Part shown: piece by piece, positions 17,589-25,750 of the stretch
Layout of the letters: every line of letters begins with the position of its first letter
How positions within the stretch are numbered: position 1 is the stretch's first letter
Assembly (NCBI RefSeq): GCF_015680235.1
Contig: NZ_JADLJL010000033.1
Span: 1 to 52,684 of the forward strand
DNA length: 52,684 bases
Direction of reading: 5' to 3'
From: Pseudomonas guariconensis
Lineage (GTDB): Bacteria > Pseudomonadota > Gammaproteobacteria > Pseudomonadales > Pseudomonadaceae
Notes under the pieces: generated by a model
Database searches by the model: none
What the model saw: the letters and a program-made list of their open reading frames with translations, nothing else
What the model was told of the DNA's origin: nothing
Position numbers and translations under genes: made by a program

Positions 17589-18875
17589 TTACCGTGCCTT
17601 GAGTTGTTTGCCGCGTGTTTCCGGCAGGCTCAGGGCGGCAAGAATCACCACACCGTAGGACACCGCGGCGAAGCCACCGATACCCAGCCCCAGCGGCACC
17701 TTCTGGCTGAGCACGCCGATCAGCAGCGGGAAGAACGCGGCGATGGCCCGCCCCACGTTGTAGCAGAAGCCTTGCCCCGAACCACGGATACGCGTGGGAA
17801 ACAGTTCGGTGAGGAAGGCCCCCATGCCGCTGAAGATGCCCGAGGCGAAGAAGCCCAGGGGGAAGCCCAGCCACAGCATGACGCCATCGCTCACCGGCAT
17901 CTGGGTATAGAGCAGCACGATGACGAACGAGCCGACGGCGAACAGGATGAAGTTCTTCTTGCGACCGAGCAGGTCGGTCAGGTATGCGCTGACCACGTAG
18001 CCGACGTAGGAGCCGACGATGACCATGGCCAGGTAGCCTCCGGTGCCCAGCACGCTCAGGCCCCGTTCGTTCTTGAGGAAGGTCGGCAGCCAGGAGGTGA
18101 TGGCGTAATAGCCACCCAGGGCGCCGGTGGTCAGCAGCGAAGCGCGCAAGGTGGTCCAGAGCATGCCCGGGGCGAAGATTTCGTAGAAGCGCGACGGCGC
18201 CTCGGTCTTCTCAACCGCCTTGGCCTCGCGATAGACCTCCGGGTCCTTGACCAGACGGCGAACGAAGATCACGAACACCGCCGGCACGATGCCCAACAGG
18301 AACAGCGCGCGCCAGGCCTGTTCCGGTGGCAGGAAGGAGAACAACAGCGCATACAGGATGGCCGTCAGGCCCCAGCCAATGGCCCAGCCGGACTGCACCA
18401 TACCCACCGCCTTGCCACGGTCCTGGGCGCGGATCACCTCGCCGATCAACACTGCGCCAGCGGTCCATTCGCCGCCGAAGCCGAAGCCCATCAGGGTGCG
18501 CGCCACCAGCAGTTGCTCGTAGCTTTGGGCGAAGCCGCAGAGGAAGGTGAAGAAGGCGAACCACAGCACCGTCAGCTGCAGGGTACGCACGCGGCCGATA
18601 CGGTCGGACAGGATGCCGGCGATCCAGCCCCCCAGGGCCGAGGCAATCAGCGTGCTGGTGTGGATCAGCCCAGCTTCGGCGGTGGTAATGCCCCACATGA
18701 GGATCAGGGTGGGGATGACGAAGCTCAGCATCTGGGTGTCCATGCCATCGAGGCCATAGCCGATCTTGCAGCTCCAGAAGGTGCGTCGCTGTTGGCGGTC
18801 GATGTCGCGGTACCAGGCGAAGGGGCCGGTGGACGGGCGGGTGGGCGCCTGCTGCTGCACGCCGGTTGGGTTCAT
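17589..18875 (-). CDS. MFS transporter, likely for 5-oxoproline or a related acid
   Basis: The 428-residue protein has about twelve membrane segments and two MFS loops: GILSDRIGRVRTLQ after TM2 and the counterpart LTDLLGRKKNFILF in the second half. GLDGMDTQMLSFVIPTLI and GFGFGGEWTAGAVLIGEV place it in the sialate/aromatic-acid symporter-like group. It is the first gene of the operon with pxpABC, so uptake of 5-oxoproline or a precursor is inferred, not shown. GAGG five bases upstream supports the ATG at 18875. Confidence 0.88.
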   Translation of the reverse strand: MNPTGVQQQAPTRPSTGPFAWYRDIDRQQRRTFWSCKIGYGLDGMDTQMLSFVIPTLILMWGITTAEAGLIHTSTLIASALGGWIAGILSDRIGRVRTLQLTVLWFAFFTFLCGFAQSYEQLLVARTLMGFGFGGEWTAGAVLIGEVIRAQDRGKAVGMVQSGWAIGWGLTAILYALLFSFLPPEQAWRALFLLGIVPAVFVIFVRRLVKDPEVYREAKAVEKTEAPSRFYEIFAPGMLWTTLRASLLTTGALGGYYAITSWLPTFLKNERGLSVLGTGGYLAMVIVGSYVGYVVSAYLTDLLGRKKNFILFAVGSFVIVLLYTQMPVSDGVMLWLGFPLGFFASGIFSGMGAFLTELFPTRIRGSGQGFCYNVGRAIAAFFPLLIGVLSQKVPLGLGIGGFAAVSYGVVILAALSLPETRGKQLKAR

Positions 18876-18908
18876 GGTTGCCTCGGCTTGTTGATATTGT
18901 TTTATGGA

Positions 18909-18923
18909 CGACGCCTGGCGTCG
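18909..18923. promoter_or_regulatory. Candidate LysR operator (palindrome)
   Basis: CGACGCC and GGCGTCG form a perfect 7-base inverted repeat with a one-base centre. It lies 34 bases upstream of the MFS gene start and 83 bases upstream of the divergent LysR gene, where an autoregulatory site would be expected. The match to the classical T-N11-A form is not clear. Confidence 0.4.
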
Positions 18924-19005
18924 CGGCCTGGGTATCATTGTTCAAAGGCTGCGGGGGCAGCGTCCAACGATAAAAACCGCCGGTCTGGAACAAGAAAAAC
19001 TGATC

Positions 19006-19917
19006 ATGAATCTGCGCTTTCTCGAAACCTTCGTCTGGGTCGCCCGGCTCAAGAGCTTCAGGCTCACCGCCGAGAAGCTGTTCACCACCCAGGCGTCGGT
19101 GTCCAGCCGTATCGCCGCGCTGGAGGCGGACCTTGGGGTGAAGTTACTGCTGCGCGACTCTCGCGGCGTCAGCCTGACCCCGGAAGGCAGCAAGGTGCTG
19201 GAGTACGCCGAACGCATGCTCGACACCGCCAAGGCCATGAAGCAGTCACTGGACAGCGACCGAACCAAGGTCGGGCGGATCCGCATCGGCGTGATGGACA
19301 CGGTGATCCACACCTGGATGAGCGCGCTGGTGGCCGAGCTCACCGAGCGCTACCCCCAGGTTGAGATCGAACTGGTGGCCGATACCGCGCTGAACCTGCG
19401 CGAACAGCTGCAAAAAGGCTTCCTCGATGTAATCCTGCAAACCGACCTGTTGCGCCAGGAGTCGATCCGCAGCACCGACCTGGCACGCTACCCGATGGGC
19501 TGGGTCGTCGCGGCGGGCTCCCTGCAACATCGCGACTACGCCTCGCTGGCGGAGCTGGCCCGGGAGCGTATCGTCACCTTCTCCAAGAATTCCCGCCCGC
19601 ACCAGGAAGTGCTCAGCCTGCTGCAGGCCGCAGGTGCCCAGGCTCCACGGCTGAACTGCGTGAACTCGGTCGCCGCCATCACGCGCCTGCTGCGCGATGG
19701 CTTTGGTATCGGCGCCCTGCCCCCGGCACTGGTGGATGCGGAACTGGCCCGGGGCGAGCTGGTGTTGCTGGGCGGGTTGCAGCCGCCGCCGAGCCTGGAA
19801 CTGGTGGTGGCCTGGCAGACCGGCGTGGCATTGGTGGATGAAGTGGTGGGGGTATGCAAGCAGGTGCTGGAGCGTTATGCGCGGGATGTGGGGGAGCAGC
19901 GGATCGTGCTGGTCTGA
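19006..19917 (+). CDS. LysR family regulator of the 5-oxoprolinase operon
   Basis: The 303-residue protein has a winged helix-turn-helix in residues 1-60 (SFRLTAEKLFTTQASVSSRI as recognition region) and a LysR substrate-binding domain from about 90. It is divergent from the MFS-pxpABC operon across 130 bases containing a 15-base palindrome, so it most likely controls that operon. The effector is unknown; 5-oxoproline would be the first candidate. The start at 19006 fits the usual LysR beginning MNLRFLETF. Confidence 0.9.
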   Translation: MNLRFLETFVWVARLKSFRLTAEKLFTTQASVSSRIAALEADLGVKLLLRDSRGVSLTPEGSKVLEYAERMLDTAKAMKQSLDSDRTKVGRIRIGVMDTVIHTWMSALVAELTERYPQVEIELVADTALNLREQLQKGFLDVILQTDLLRQESIRSTDLARYPMGWVVAAGSLQHRDYASLAELARERIVTFSKNSRPHQEVLSLLQAAGAQAPRLNCVNSVAAITRLLRDGFGIGALPPALVDAELARGELVLLGGLQPPPSLELVVAWQTGVALVDEVVGVCKQVLERYARDVGEQRIVLV

Positions 19918-19920
19918 CAG

Positions 19921-20055
19921 GCCCCTGGGGCCGCTACGCGCCCCTTTCGCGGCGCAAGGCCGCTCCTACAAGTGGCAGGCCACGTACAAATGGCGCAGGC
20001 CACGTACCTGTAGGAGCGGCCTCGTGCCGCGAAAGGGCCGCAAAGCGGCCCCAGG
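19921..20055. repeat. REPIN-like head-to-head pair
   Basis: CCCCTTTCGCGGCGCAAGG with GCCGCTCCTACAAG at the left is mirrored by CTGTAGGAGCGGCCTCGTG and CCGCGAAAGGG at the right. Inside are two tandem copies of CAGGCCACGTAC, 21 bases apart. The outer GGGGCCGC and GCGGCCCC also pair. It lies between convergent genes. Confidence 0.8.
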
Positions 20056-20056
20056 C

Positions 20057-20578
20057 CTAGCGCCAACTCTCTTTGACAGCCTTGCGCCGACCGCCAAGCA
20101 CCACCCAGCCAAGCCCCACCAGCAGGCTCTCGACCACCAACGCCAGCACGAACCCCACGCCAAGCCCCCAGCCGATAGCCTCGGGCACCAACAGCACCTG
20201 GTAGCTGTAGCCCGCGAGCGTCTCGTCGCGCAGTTGCGGATCGGCCTGCACCAGCACATGCCAGGTGCGGCTCGGCCAGGGCGCTTGCAGTGCCTGCCAC
20301 TCCTTTTCCAGCAATTGGTTGCGAACCAGCAGGCTTTCGATGCTGTTGGCATCACTGTTGAACACCGGATCGTCGCTGGTACGGTAATGGCGCACCAGTG
20401 CCTGCAGGTCACCGTTGAAGAAGCGTTCGGCGGTCTGCCGGAAGCCGTCGAGCGCCTCGCGCGACTCGAACAGGTGCGCCTCGACCCGCTGGCTGTAATC
20501 CTTGATCAGCCCAGGTACCTGGAGGCCGGCCAGCAGGCCGAAGGTGAACAGCAGCAACCGCAGGTAACCTCTGAACAT
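20057..20578 (-). CDS. DUF2937 family membrane protein
   Basis: The 173-residue product has an N-terminal hydrophobic segment (LRLLLFTFGLLAGLQVPGLI), a central helical periplasmic region of about 100 residues (YSQRVEAHLFESREALDGF) and a C-terminal helix (IGWGLGVGFVLALVVESLLV). This layout matches DUF2937, whose function is unknown. It starts 11 bases after the amidotransferase stop and is the last gene of a three-gene operon. Confidence 0.83.
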   Translation of the reverse strand: MFRGYLRLLLFTFGLLAGLQVPGLIKDYSQRVEAHLFESREALDGFRQTAERFFNGDLQALVRHYRTSDDPVFNSDANSIESLLVRNQLLEKEWQALQAPWPSRTWHVLVQADPQLRDETLAGYSYQVLLVPEAIGWGLGVGFVLALVVESLLVGLGWVVLGGRRKAVKESWR

Positions 20579-20589
20579 GCAACGGCTTC

Positions 20590-21363
20590 CTAGCTCTGCC
20601 CCTGGGCGATGCATTCGCCATGGCGCCACAGGGCCCATTGACCCGGCTCGTAGCGCTGCCAGGTCTCGTTGTCGGTCAGGGCCTCGGTGGCGATCACCGT
20701 GACCACGTCGTTGGGGGTGGTTTCGGACTGGAAGTCGACATTGAGGTCGACATCCTTCAAGCGCGCCGGGCCGAACGGCGCGCGCCGGGTGATGTGCACC
20801 AGTTTGGTCGAGCAGAAGCAGAACAGCCAGTCGCCATCGCTGAGCAGGCAATTGAACACGCCCTTGCCGCGGTACCCGGCACAGGCTTCGACCAGCACCG
20901 GCAGCAGCTGTTCAATCTCGACAGGCTCCGGGAAGGCGGCGCGCACGCGGTTGAGCAGGTCGCAGAAGGCCGCCTCGCTGTCGGTGTCGCCCACCGGCCG
21001 GTAGAAGGTGACCTGGCCACGGAACTCGCCAAGCTGGCCGTTGTGCGCGAAGCACCAGTTGCGCCCCCACAGCTCGCGTACGAACGGGTGGGTGTTGGAC
21101 AGGCAGACCTTGCCGACGTTGGCCTGGCGGATATGGCCGATGACCACTTCGCTCTTGATCGGGTAGCGCTGCACCAGGTTGGCCACTTCCGACTCGCTGC
21201 TCGCTGCGGGGTCCTGGAATACACGCAGGCCACGCCCTTCGTAGAAACCGATGCCCCAGCCGTCGCGGTGCGGGCCGGTACGACCGCCGCGCTGCATCAG
21301 CCCGGTGAAGCTGAAGACGATGTCGGTGGGAACGTTGGCGCTCATGCCCAGCAGTTCGCACAT
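20590..21363 (-). CDS. Class II glutamine amidotransferase (YafJ type)
   Basis: The 257-residue protein starts MCELLGMSANVPTDIVFSF; after Met removal Cys2 is the N-terminal nucleophile of the Ntn glutaminase domain. HRDGWGIGFYEG and the NTHPF region further support this. It has no synthetase domain, so it is a stand-alone YafJ-type enzyme of unknown substrate. The ATG at 21363 is required to expose Cys2; the longer frame would bury it. Confidence 0.9.
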   Translation of the reverse strand: MCELLGMSANVPTDIVFSFTGLMQRGGRTGPHRDGWGIGFYEGRGLRVFQDPAASSESEVANLVQRYPIKSEVVIGHIRQANVGKVCLSNTHPFVRELWGRNWCFAHNGQLGEFRGQVTFYRPVGDTDSEAAFCDLLNRVRAAFPEPVEIEQLLPVLVEACAGYRGKGVFNCLLSDGDWLFCFCSTKLVHITRRAPFGPARLKDVDLNVDFQSETTPNDVVTVIATEALTDNETWQRYEPGQWALWRHGECIAQGQS

Positions 21364-21379
21364 GCTCCAGGCCCTCCGC

Positions 21380-21874
21380 CTACAACCGTGGCTCGACCCG
21401 GCCGCGGCCGGTGGCCACCGGCTGCGGGTCGTCGCGGTAGCGGTCATGGCGCTCGGCGGCCAGCGAAGCCCGGGACGTCACCTGTTCGTCCTCGGCGGCC
21501 TGGCGTTGGGCGGCGGCGTCGGCCTTGGCCCGGCGTTCACGGGCGCGCTTTTCCAACGGCCAGCGCACCAGGACGAAAACGCCATACAGAATGAACGCGA
21601 TCAAGCCGTACATGGCCAGGTCCGAGGCGGCACGCCAGGCGTTGTTGCCCACCTTGAAGGCCAGGTCCAGAGCGGTGATGGCGATGGCCGGGGCGAAGCT
21701 TTCCTTGACCGGGTCGACGATGGTCGGGGTCAGCAGCAGCACTGCCAGGACCACCCGCAGCGGTTCGCGCAGCCAACGCCACATCCAACCGGTGAGCTTG
21801 AAGCCCACCCACAGGCAGCCAAGGGCGGCCAGGGCGTACAGGCCCCAGGCGAGCGTATAGTCGTTCTCGGTCAT
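21380..21874 (-). CDS. Conserved hypothetical inner-membrane protein
   Basis: The 164-residue product has three hydrophobic segments (LAWGLYALAALGCLWVGFKL, VVLAVLLLTPTIVDPV, LAMYGLIAFILYGVFVLVRW) and a highly charged C-terminal tail rich in Arg, Ala and Glu that should face the cytoplasm. I do not recognise a characterised family; automatic pipelines sometimes label such proteins MFS, which the three helices do not support. It is the first gene of the operon with the amidotransferase and DUF2937 genes. Confidence 0.8.
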   Translation of the reverse strand: MTENDYTLAWGLYALAALGCLWVGFKLTGWMWRWLREPLRVVLAVLLLTPTIVDPVKESFAPAIAITALDLAFKVGNNAWRAASDLAMYGLIAFILYGVFVLVRWPLEKRARERRAKADAAAQRQAAEDEQVTSRASLAAERHDRYRDDPQPVATGRGRVEPRL

Positions 21875-21951
21875 GGTGTTCGTGCAAGCCAGGTAAAGAG
21901 ATGCCTATGATAAACACTTTTCAGGGCGCACACAGCGTCTCCCTGTCCCGG

Positions 21952-22037
21952 CCCCAATCGCCGGTAAGCCGCCGCCCACAGATTCAGCGCTGCCCTCGAG
22001 GCTAAGCAGTACCTGTGGGCGCGGGCTTGCCGGCGAC
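21952..22037. repeat. Head-to-head REP pair
   Basis: CCAATCGCCGGTAAGCCGCC is mirrored by GGGCGCGGGCTTGCCGGCGA. It lies in the 200-base divergent gap before the oligopeptidase gene, within about 40 bases of its start. Confidence 0.75.
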
Positions 22038-22074
22038 AACGCCAGGCAGGCCGCCCCCAGCCAAGAGATCCCCA

Positions 22075-24117
22075 ATGCCCAACAAGCCCCAGCCGCCCGT
22101 CGCCCGTAGAGACAACGCCCCCGACCCCTACGCCTGGCTGCAGCAGCGAGACACGCCCGAAGTGCTCGCTTACCTGCACGCCGAGAACGCCTACCAGCAA
22201 GCCTGCCTGGCCGACCAGGCGCCCCTGCGCGAACAGCTGTTCGAGGAAATCAAGGCACGCATCCTCGAAACCGACCTGTCGCTGCCCTCCCCCTGGGGCC
22301 CATACCTGTACTACACCCGCACCACGGCCGGCGATGAATACCCCCGCCACTACCGCTGCCCGCGACCTGCCGACGACTCCAACACCGTCGACCAAAGCCA
22401 GGAGCAACTGCTGCTCGACCCCAACGCCCTGGCCAATGGCGGTTTCCTGTCCTTGGGCGCCTTCAATGTCAGCCCCGATCACCGCCTGCTGGCCTACAGC
22501 CTCGACACCAGTGGCGACGAGATCTACACCCTGTACGTGAAGGACCTGGCCAGCGGCACGGTCACCGTCCTGCCCTTCGACGACTGCGACGGTAGCCTGA
22601 CCTGGGCCAACGACAGCCAGACGCTGTTCTTCGCCGAACTGGACGACACCCACCGTCCCTGGCGCGTGCGTCGCCATACCCTGGGCAGCAGCGAGGCACA
22701 GACCGTGTTCGAAGAGCCTGATGGGCGTTTCTTCCTGCACTGCTACCGGGCCAGTTCCGAGCGCCAGCTGGTGCTGCTGCTCAACAGCAAGACCACCAGC
22801 GAGGCCTGGGTGCTCGACGCCGCGACCCCACAGGCGGCCTTCACCTGCCTCGCGCCGCGGGTCGAGGGCCATGAATACTTCCCCGACCACGGCCAGCTCG
22901 ACGGCCAATGGCGGTGGTTCATCCGCAGCAACCAGCACGGCATCAACTTCGCTCTGTTCCACGCCCCGGCCGAGCAGGTGCCCAGCCGCGAGCAGTGGCA
23001 GGTGCTGGTACCCCACAGCGACGCGGTGATGCTCGAGGGCCTGAGCCTGAACGCCAGCGCCCTGACCCTGAGCCTGCGCGAAGGCGGCCTGCCGATCATC
23101 GAGGTGCGGCCCCAGGGCCGGGCGCCCTACCGTGTCGAGCTGCCGGACGCCGCCTACAGCCTGTACGTTCAGGACAGCCTGGAGTTCGCCAGCACCCGCG
23201 TGCGGCTGCGCTACGAAGCACTCAACCGGCCGGCCCAGGTACGCCAGCTGGACCTGGCCAGCGGCGAGCAGGCTGTGCTCAAGCAGACCCCGGTGCTGGG
23301 CGAGTTCGATGCCGACGACTATGTCAGCGAACGCCTGTGGGCCGTGGCCAAGGATGGCACCCGCGTGCCCATCAGCCTGGTGCGCCGGCGCGATGACCTG
23401 GGCCGCTGCGTACCGCTGTATCTCTACGGTTATGGTGCCTACGGCGAAAGCCTCGACCCGTGGTTTTCCCACGCCCGCCTGAGCCTGCTGCAACGCGGCG
23501 TGGCCTTCGCCATCGCCCATGTGCGCGGTGGCGGCGAGCTGGGCGAGGCCTGGTACCGGGCCGGTAAGCAGGCGCACAAGCAGAACAGCTTCGACGATTT
23601 CATCGCCTGTGCCGAGCACCTGATCACCGAGGGCGTGACCACCCGCGAACGCCTGGCCATCAGCGGCGGCAGCGCCGGCGGCCTGCTGATGGGGGCAGTG
23701 CTCAACCAGCGCCCGGAGCTGTTCCGCTGCGCCATCGCCGAGGTGCCGTTCGTCGACGTGCTCAACACCATGCTCGACCCGGAGCTGCCGCTGACCGTCA
23801 CCGAGTACGACGAATGGGGCAACCCCGAGGAGCCGGACGTCTACCAGCGGATCAAAGCCTATGCCCCATACGAGAACGTCAAGGCCCAGGCTTACCCGGC
23901 CATGCTGGTGGTCGCCGGCTACAACGACAGCCGCGTGCAGTATTGGGAAGCGGCCAAGTGGGTGGCGCGCCTGCGCACCTGCAAGACCGACGACAACCTG
24001 TTGCTGCTCAAGACCGAGATGGGCGCCGGACACGGCGGCATGAGCGGGCGTTACCAGGGGCTGCGCGATGTGGCGTTGGAGTATGCGTTCGTCTTCAACG
24101 CGTTGGGCGTGGCGTAG
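22075..24117 (+). CDS. ptrB: Oligopeptidase B (S9A serine peptidase)
   Basis: The 680-residue enzyme has an N-terminal beta-propeller and a C-terminal alpha/beta hydrolase domain. The catalytic triad is visible: Ser533 in SGGSAGG, Asp618 in YNDSRV and His653 in GAGHGG. The FAIAHVRGGGELGEAWYRAG stretch is typical of S9A. Oligopeptidase B cleaves short peptides after basic residues in the cytoplasm. The ATG at 22075 matches the family N-terminus; the ribosome site is weak (AAGAGA). Confidence 0.93.
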   Translation: MPNKPQPPVARRDNAPDPYAWLQQRDTPEVLAYLHAENAYQQACLADQAPLREQLFEEIKARILETDLSLPSPWGPYLYYTRTTAGDEYPRHYRCPRPADDSNTVDQSQEQLLLDPNALANGGFLSLGAFNVSPDHRLLAYSLDTSGDEIYTLYVKDLASGTVTVLPFDDCDGSLTWANDSQTLFFAELDDTHRPWRVRRHTLGSSEAQTVFEEPDGRFFLHCYRASSERQLVLLLNSKTTSEAWVLDAATPQAAFTCLAPRVEGHEYFPDHGQLDGQWRWFIRSNQHGINFALFHAPAEQVPSREQWQVLVPHSDAVMLEGLSLNASALTLSLREGGLPIIEVRPQGRAPYRVELPDAAYSLYVQDSLEFASTRVRLRYEALNRPAQVRQLDLASGEQAVLKQTPVLGEFDADDYVSERLWAVAKDGTRVPISLVRRRDDLGRCVPLYLYGYGAYGESLDPWFSHARLSLLQRGVAFAIAHVRGGGELGEAWYRAGKQAHKQNSFDDFIACAEHLITEGVTTRERLAISGGSAGGLLMGAVLNQRPELFRCAIAEVPFVDVLNTMLDPELPLTVTEYDEWGNPEEPDVYQRIKAYAPYENVKAQAYPAMLVVAGYNDSRVQYWEAAKWVARLRTCKTDDNLLLLKTEMGAGHGGMSGRYQGLRDVALEYAFVFNALGVA

Positions 24118-24142
24118 CCACAGGCCGCGTGGATCCGCAGCC

Positions 24143-24175
24143 CCCTGTGGCAGATCACCCAGCCCTTCGAGGCCG
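24143..24175. repeat. Intergenic repeat family B, left-half copy
   Basis: CCTGTGGCAGATCACCCAGC and the following CCTTCGAGG match the left half of the copies at 32979 and 50272. The right half is missing. It sits between the convergent ptrB and proline-rich genes. Confidence 0.55.
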
Positions 24176-24177
24176 TC

Positions 24178-24453
24178 TCAGTCTTGCTTGGGTGACTGTT
24201 TTGGCGACTCCTGCAACCCCGGCAACGGCTGATCCTTGGGCGGCCCAGGCACCGGCATCGGTGGCAGCAATGGCGCGCCGGGTTGGTTGTCACCCGCCTT
24301 GGGCGGCGTACTCGGGGTGATCTGTGGATAAGGGGTTGGCGTCGGTGTACCCGGCGCGCCAGGCACCGGTGTGAGGATCCGTGGCTGCTGGCCGGCAGCG
24401 TCGGCCAGCGGCACGGCGGCGAGGATCAGTGCGGCGAGGATCGCATGGACCAT
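24178..24453 (-). CDS. Small secreted proline-rich protein
   Basis: The 91-residue product has a short signal peptide (AILAALILAAVPLADA), after which roughly a third of the residues are proline, with TPTPTPYPQITPSTPP and PPMPVPGPPKDQPLPG. Such a chain would be extended and disordered in the periplasm. AGGAGG six bases before the ATG makes translation likely. No family is recognised. It is divergent from yajD. Confidence 0.72.
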   Translation of the reverse strand: MVHAILAALILAAVPLADAAGQQPRILTPVPGAPGTPTPTPYPQITPSTPPKAGDNQPGAPLLPPMPVPGPPKDQPLPGLQESPKQSPKQD

Positions 24454-24584
24454 CGGCAACCTCCTGTCAGGGGATTCCTACAGGCTATGCCCAATCGGGC
24501 GTTTTCGCCTGTCCGACCAGGGTGCAGGCGCGCTAGACTCAGTGGCATAACCGTCATCCGCCCGATTACAGGAAAGGTAACACC

Positions 24585-24956
24585 ATGAGTTCGGCCTCCA
24601 CCTCCGCCGCCACCGCCCGCCTCGAGCGCATCCTTGCCGACGCCAAGCGCGACAAGGAAATGGGCTACCGCGACAAGGCCCTGAAGATGTACCCGCATGT
24701 CTGCGGCCGCTGCGCCCGTGAGTTCTCCGGCAAGCGCCTGTCGGAGCTGACCGTGCACCACCGCGACCACAACCACGACAACAACCCCCAGGACGGCTCG
24801 AACTGGGAACTGCTGTGCCTGTACTGCCACGACAACGAGCATTCGCGCTATACCGACCAGCAGTACTTCAGCGAAGGGTCCACCAGCACCCCGAGCATCG
24901 CCAAGGCCACCCACAACCCGTTTGCCGGGTTGGCGAGCCTGCTCAAGAAGGACTGA
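24585..24956 (+). CDS. yajD: YajD-type HNH nuclease
   Basis: The 123-residue protein has an HNH domain bracketed by zinc-binding cysteine pairs: CGRCAREF, then the core TVHHRDHNHDNNP, the Asn in DGSNWELLCLYCHDNEH, and the second CxxC. The YajD family is widespread in proteobacteria and its biological role is not settled. The start has AGGAAAGG upstream. A promoter-like TAGACT lies about 50 bases before the ATG. Confidence 0.9.
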   Translation: MSSASTSAATARLERILADAKRDKEMGYRDKALKMYPHVCGRCAREFSGKRLSELTVHHRDHNHDNNPQDGSNWELLCLYCHDNEHSRYTDQQYFSEGSTSTPSIAKATHNPFAGLASLLKKD

Positions 24957-24992
24957 CCATCGAATCGCCCCCCGCGGCTGCCGGTGAGCCCG

Positions 24993-24998
24993 TATAAT
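24993..24998 (+). promoter_or_regulatory. Consensus -10 box TATAAT
   Basis: A perfect TATAAT lies 28 bases before the GTG start of the RNA methyltransferase gene, so the 5' leader would be very short. No good -35 hexamer is seen 17 bases upstream. Confidence 0.5.
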
Positions 24999-25025
24999 CG
25001 CGCTTTTTGCGAAGGGCCCCGGTAC

Positions 25026-25496
25026 GTGGCAAACAAACGGTACAGCTGCATCGGCCTGTTCAACCCCAAGTCCGCGCAGAACGTAGGTTCGGTGATGCGC
25101 GCAGCGGGTTGCTATGGCGTCAACTCGGTGTTCTACACCGGCAAGCGCTATGAGCGCGCCCGCGACTTCGTCACCGACACCAAGCGCGTGCACTACGACA
25201 TCCCGCTGATCGGCATCGACGATCTGCAGCGCATCATTCCCCTGGGCTGCACCCCGGTGGCGGTGGAACTGGTGGACGGCGCCCGGCCGCTGCCCGAGTA
25301 CACCCACCCAGACCGCGCCCTCTACATCTTCGGGCCCGAGGACGGCAGCCTCAGCGACGAGGTGCGGGCGTGGTGCGAAGAGACCATCTACATCCCCACC
25401 CAGGGCTGCATGAACCTGGCGGCAACGGTGAATGTGGTGCTGTATGACCGCATGGCGAAGGGGCTCAATACCCGCTCGGGCCCCAAGTTCAAATAA
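25026..25496 (+). CDS. TrmH-family (SPOUT) RNA methyltransferase
   Basis: The 156-residue protein is a minimal SPOUT methyltransferase. It shows the N-terminal motif FNPKSAQNVGSVMRAAGCYG, motif 2 YIFGPEDGSLSDEV and the knot motif 3 IPTQGCMNLAATVNVVLYDR. It may modify tRNA, as TrmL does, but motif 3 differs from the usual S-L-N-V-S form, so the target is uncertain. The GTG at 25026 is chosen because the family begins just before KRYSCIGLFNPK and a TATAAT lies immediately upstream. Confidence 0.87.
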   Translation: MANKRYSCIGLFNPKSAQNVGSVMRAAGCYGVNSVFYTGKRYERARDFVTDTKRVHYDIPLIGIDDLQRIIPLGCTPVAVELVDGARPLPEYTHPDRALYIFGPEDGSLSDEVRAWCEETIYIPTQGCMNLAATVNVVLYDRMAKGLNTRSGPKFK

Positions 25497-25557
25497 AAAG
25501 CCGCCCCTGTGGCGCCAGTGCTGGCGATAGGGCCAACAATGACGCCACAAGAGCGGC
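25491..25557 (-). terminator. Hairpin with T-tract on the minus strand
   Basis: GCCGCCCCTGTGGCG (25500-25514) pairs with CGCCACAAGAGCGGC (25543-25557) with two wobble positions, and CGCCAG/CTGGCG forms an inner hairpin. On the minus strand the structure is followed by CTTTTTATTT, the form of an intrinsic terminator. No minus-strand gene lies upstream of it; on the plus strand it follows the methyltransferase gene but lacks a T-tract. Confidence 0.5.
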
Positions 25558-25750
25558 CGGGGTGCCGAACTCCGTCAGAACAGCACCGGTCTTGCGCAAG
25601 CACACTATGTCAAGCTTCTGCCAGGCGGCGCATTCCAGATAAGACTTTACCTGCTCGAAATGCGACTCGCTGAGCACCGCCCGGCAAGTGAAGTGAACGC
25701 ACCGACAAGACAGCGAGTCAGCTGCTTACACCTCAACTGGAGCGTTCGTC

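Noticed and set aside
21871..24033. 720-codon minus-strand frame across ptrB
   Set aside because: Antisense shadow of a gene with a complete catalytic triad.
25489..25677. 62-codon minus-strand frame overlapping the hairpin near 25500
   Set aside because: GTG start without a ribosome site, no recognisable domain, and its end is encoded by the inverted repeat itself.
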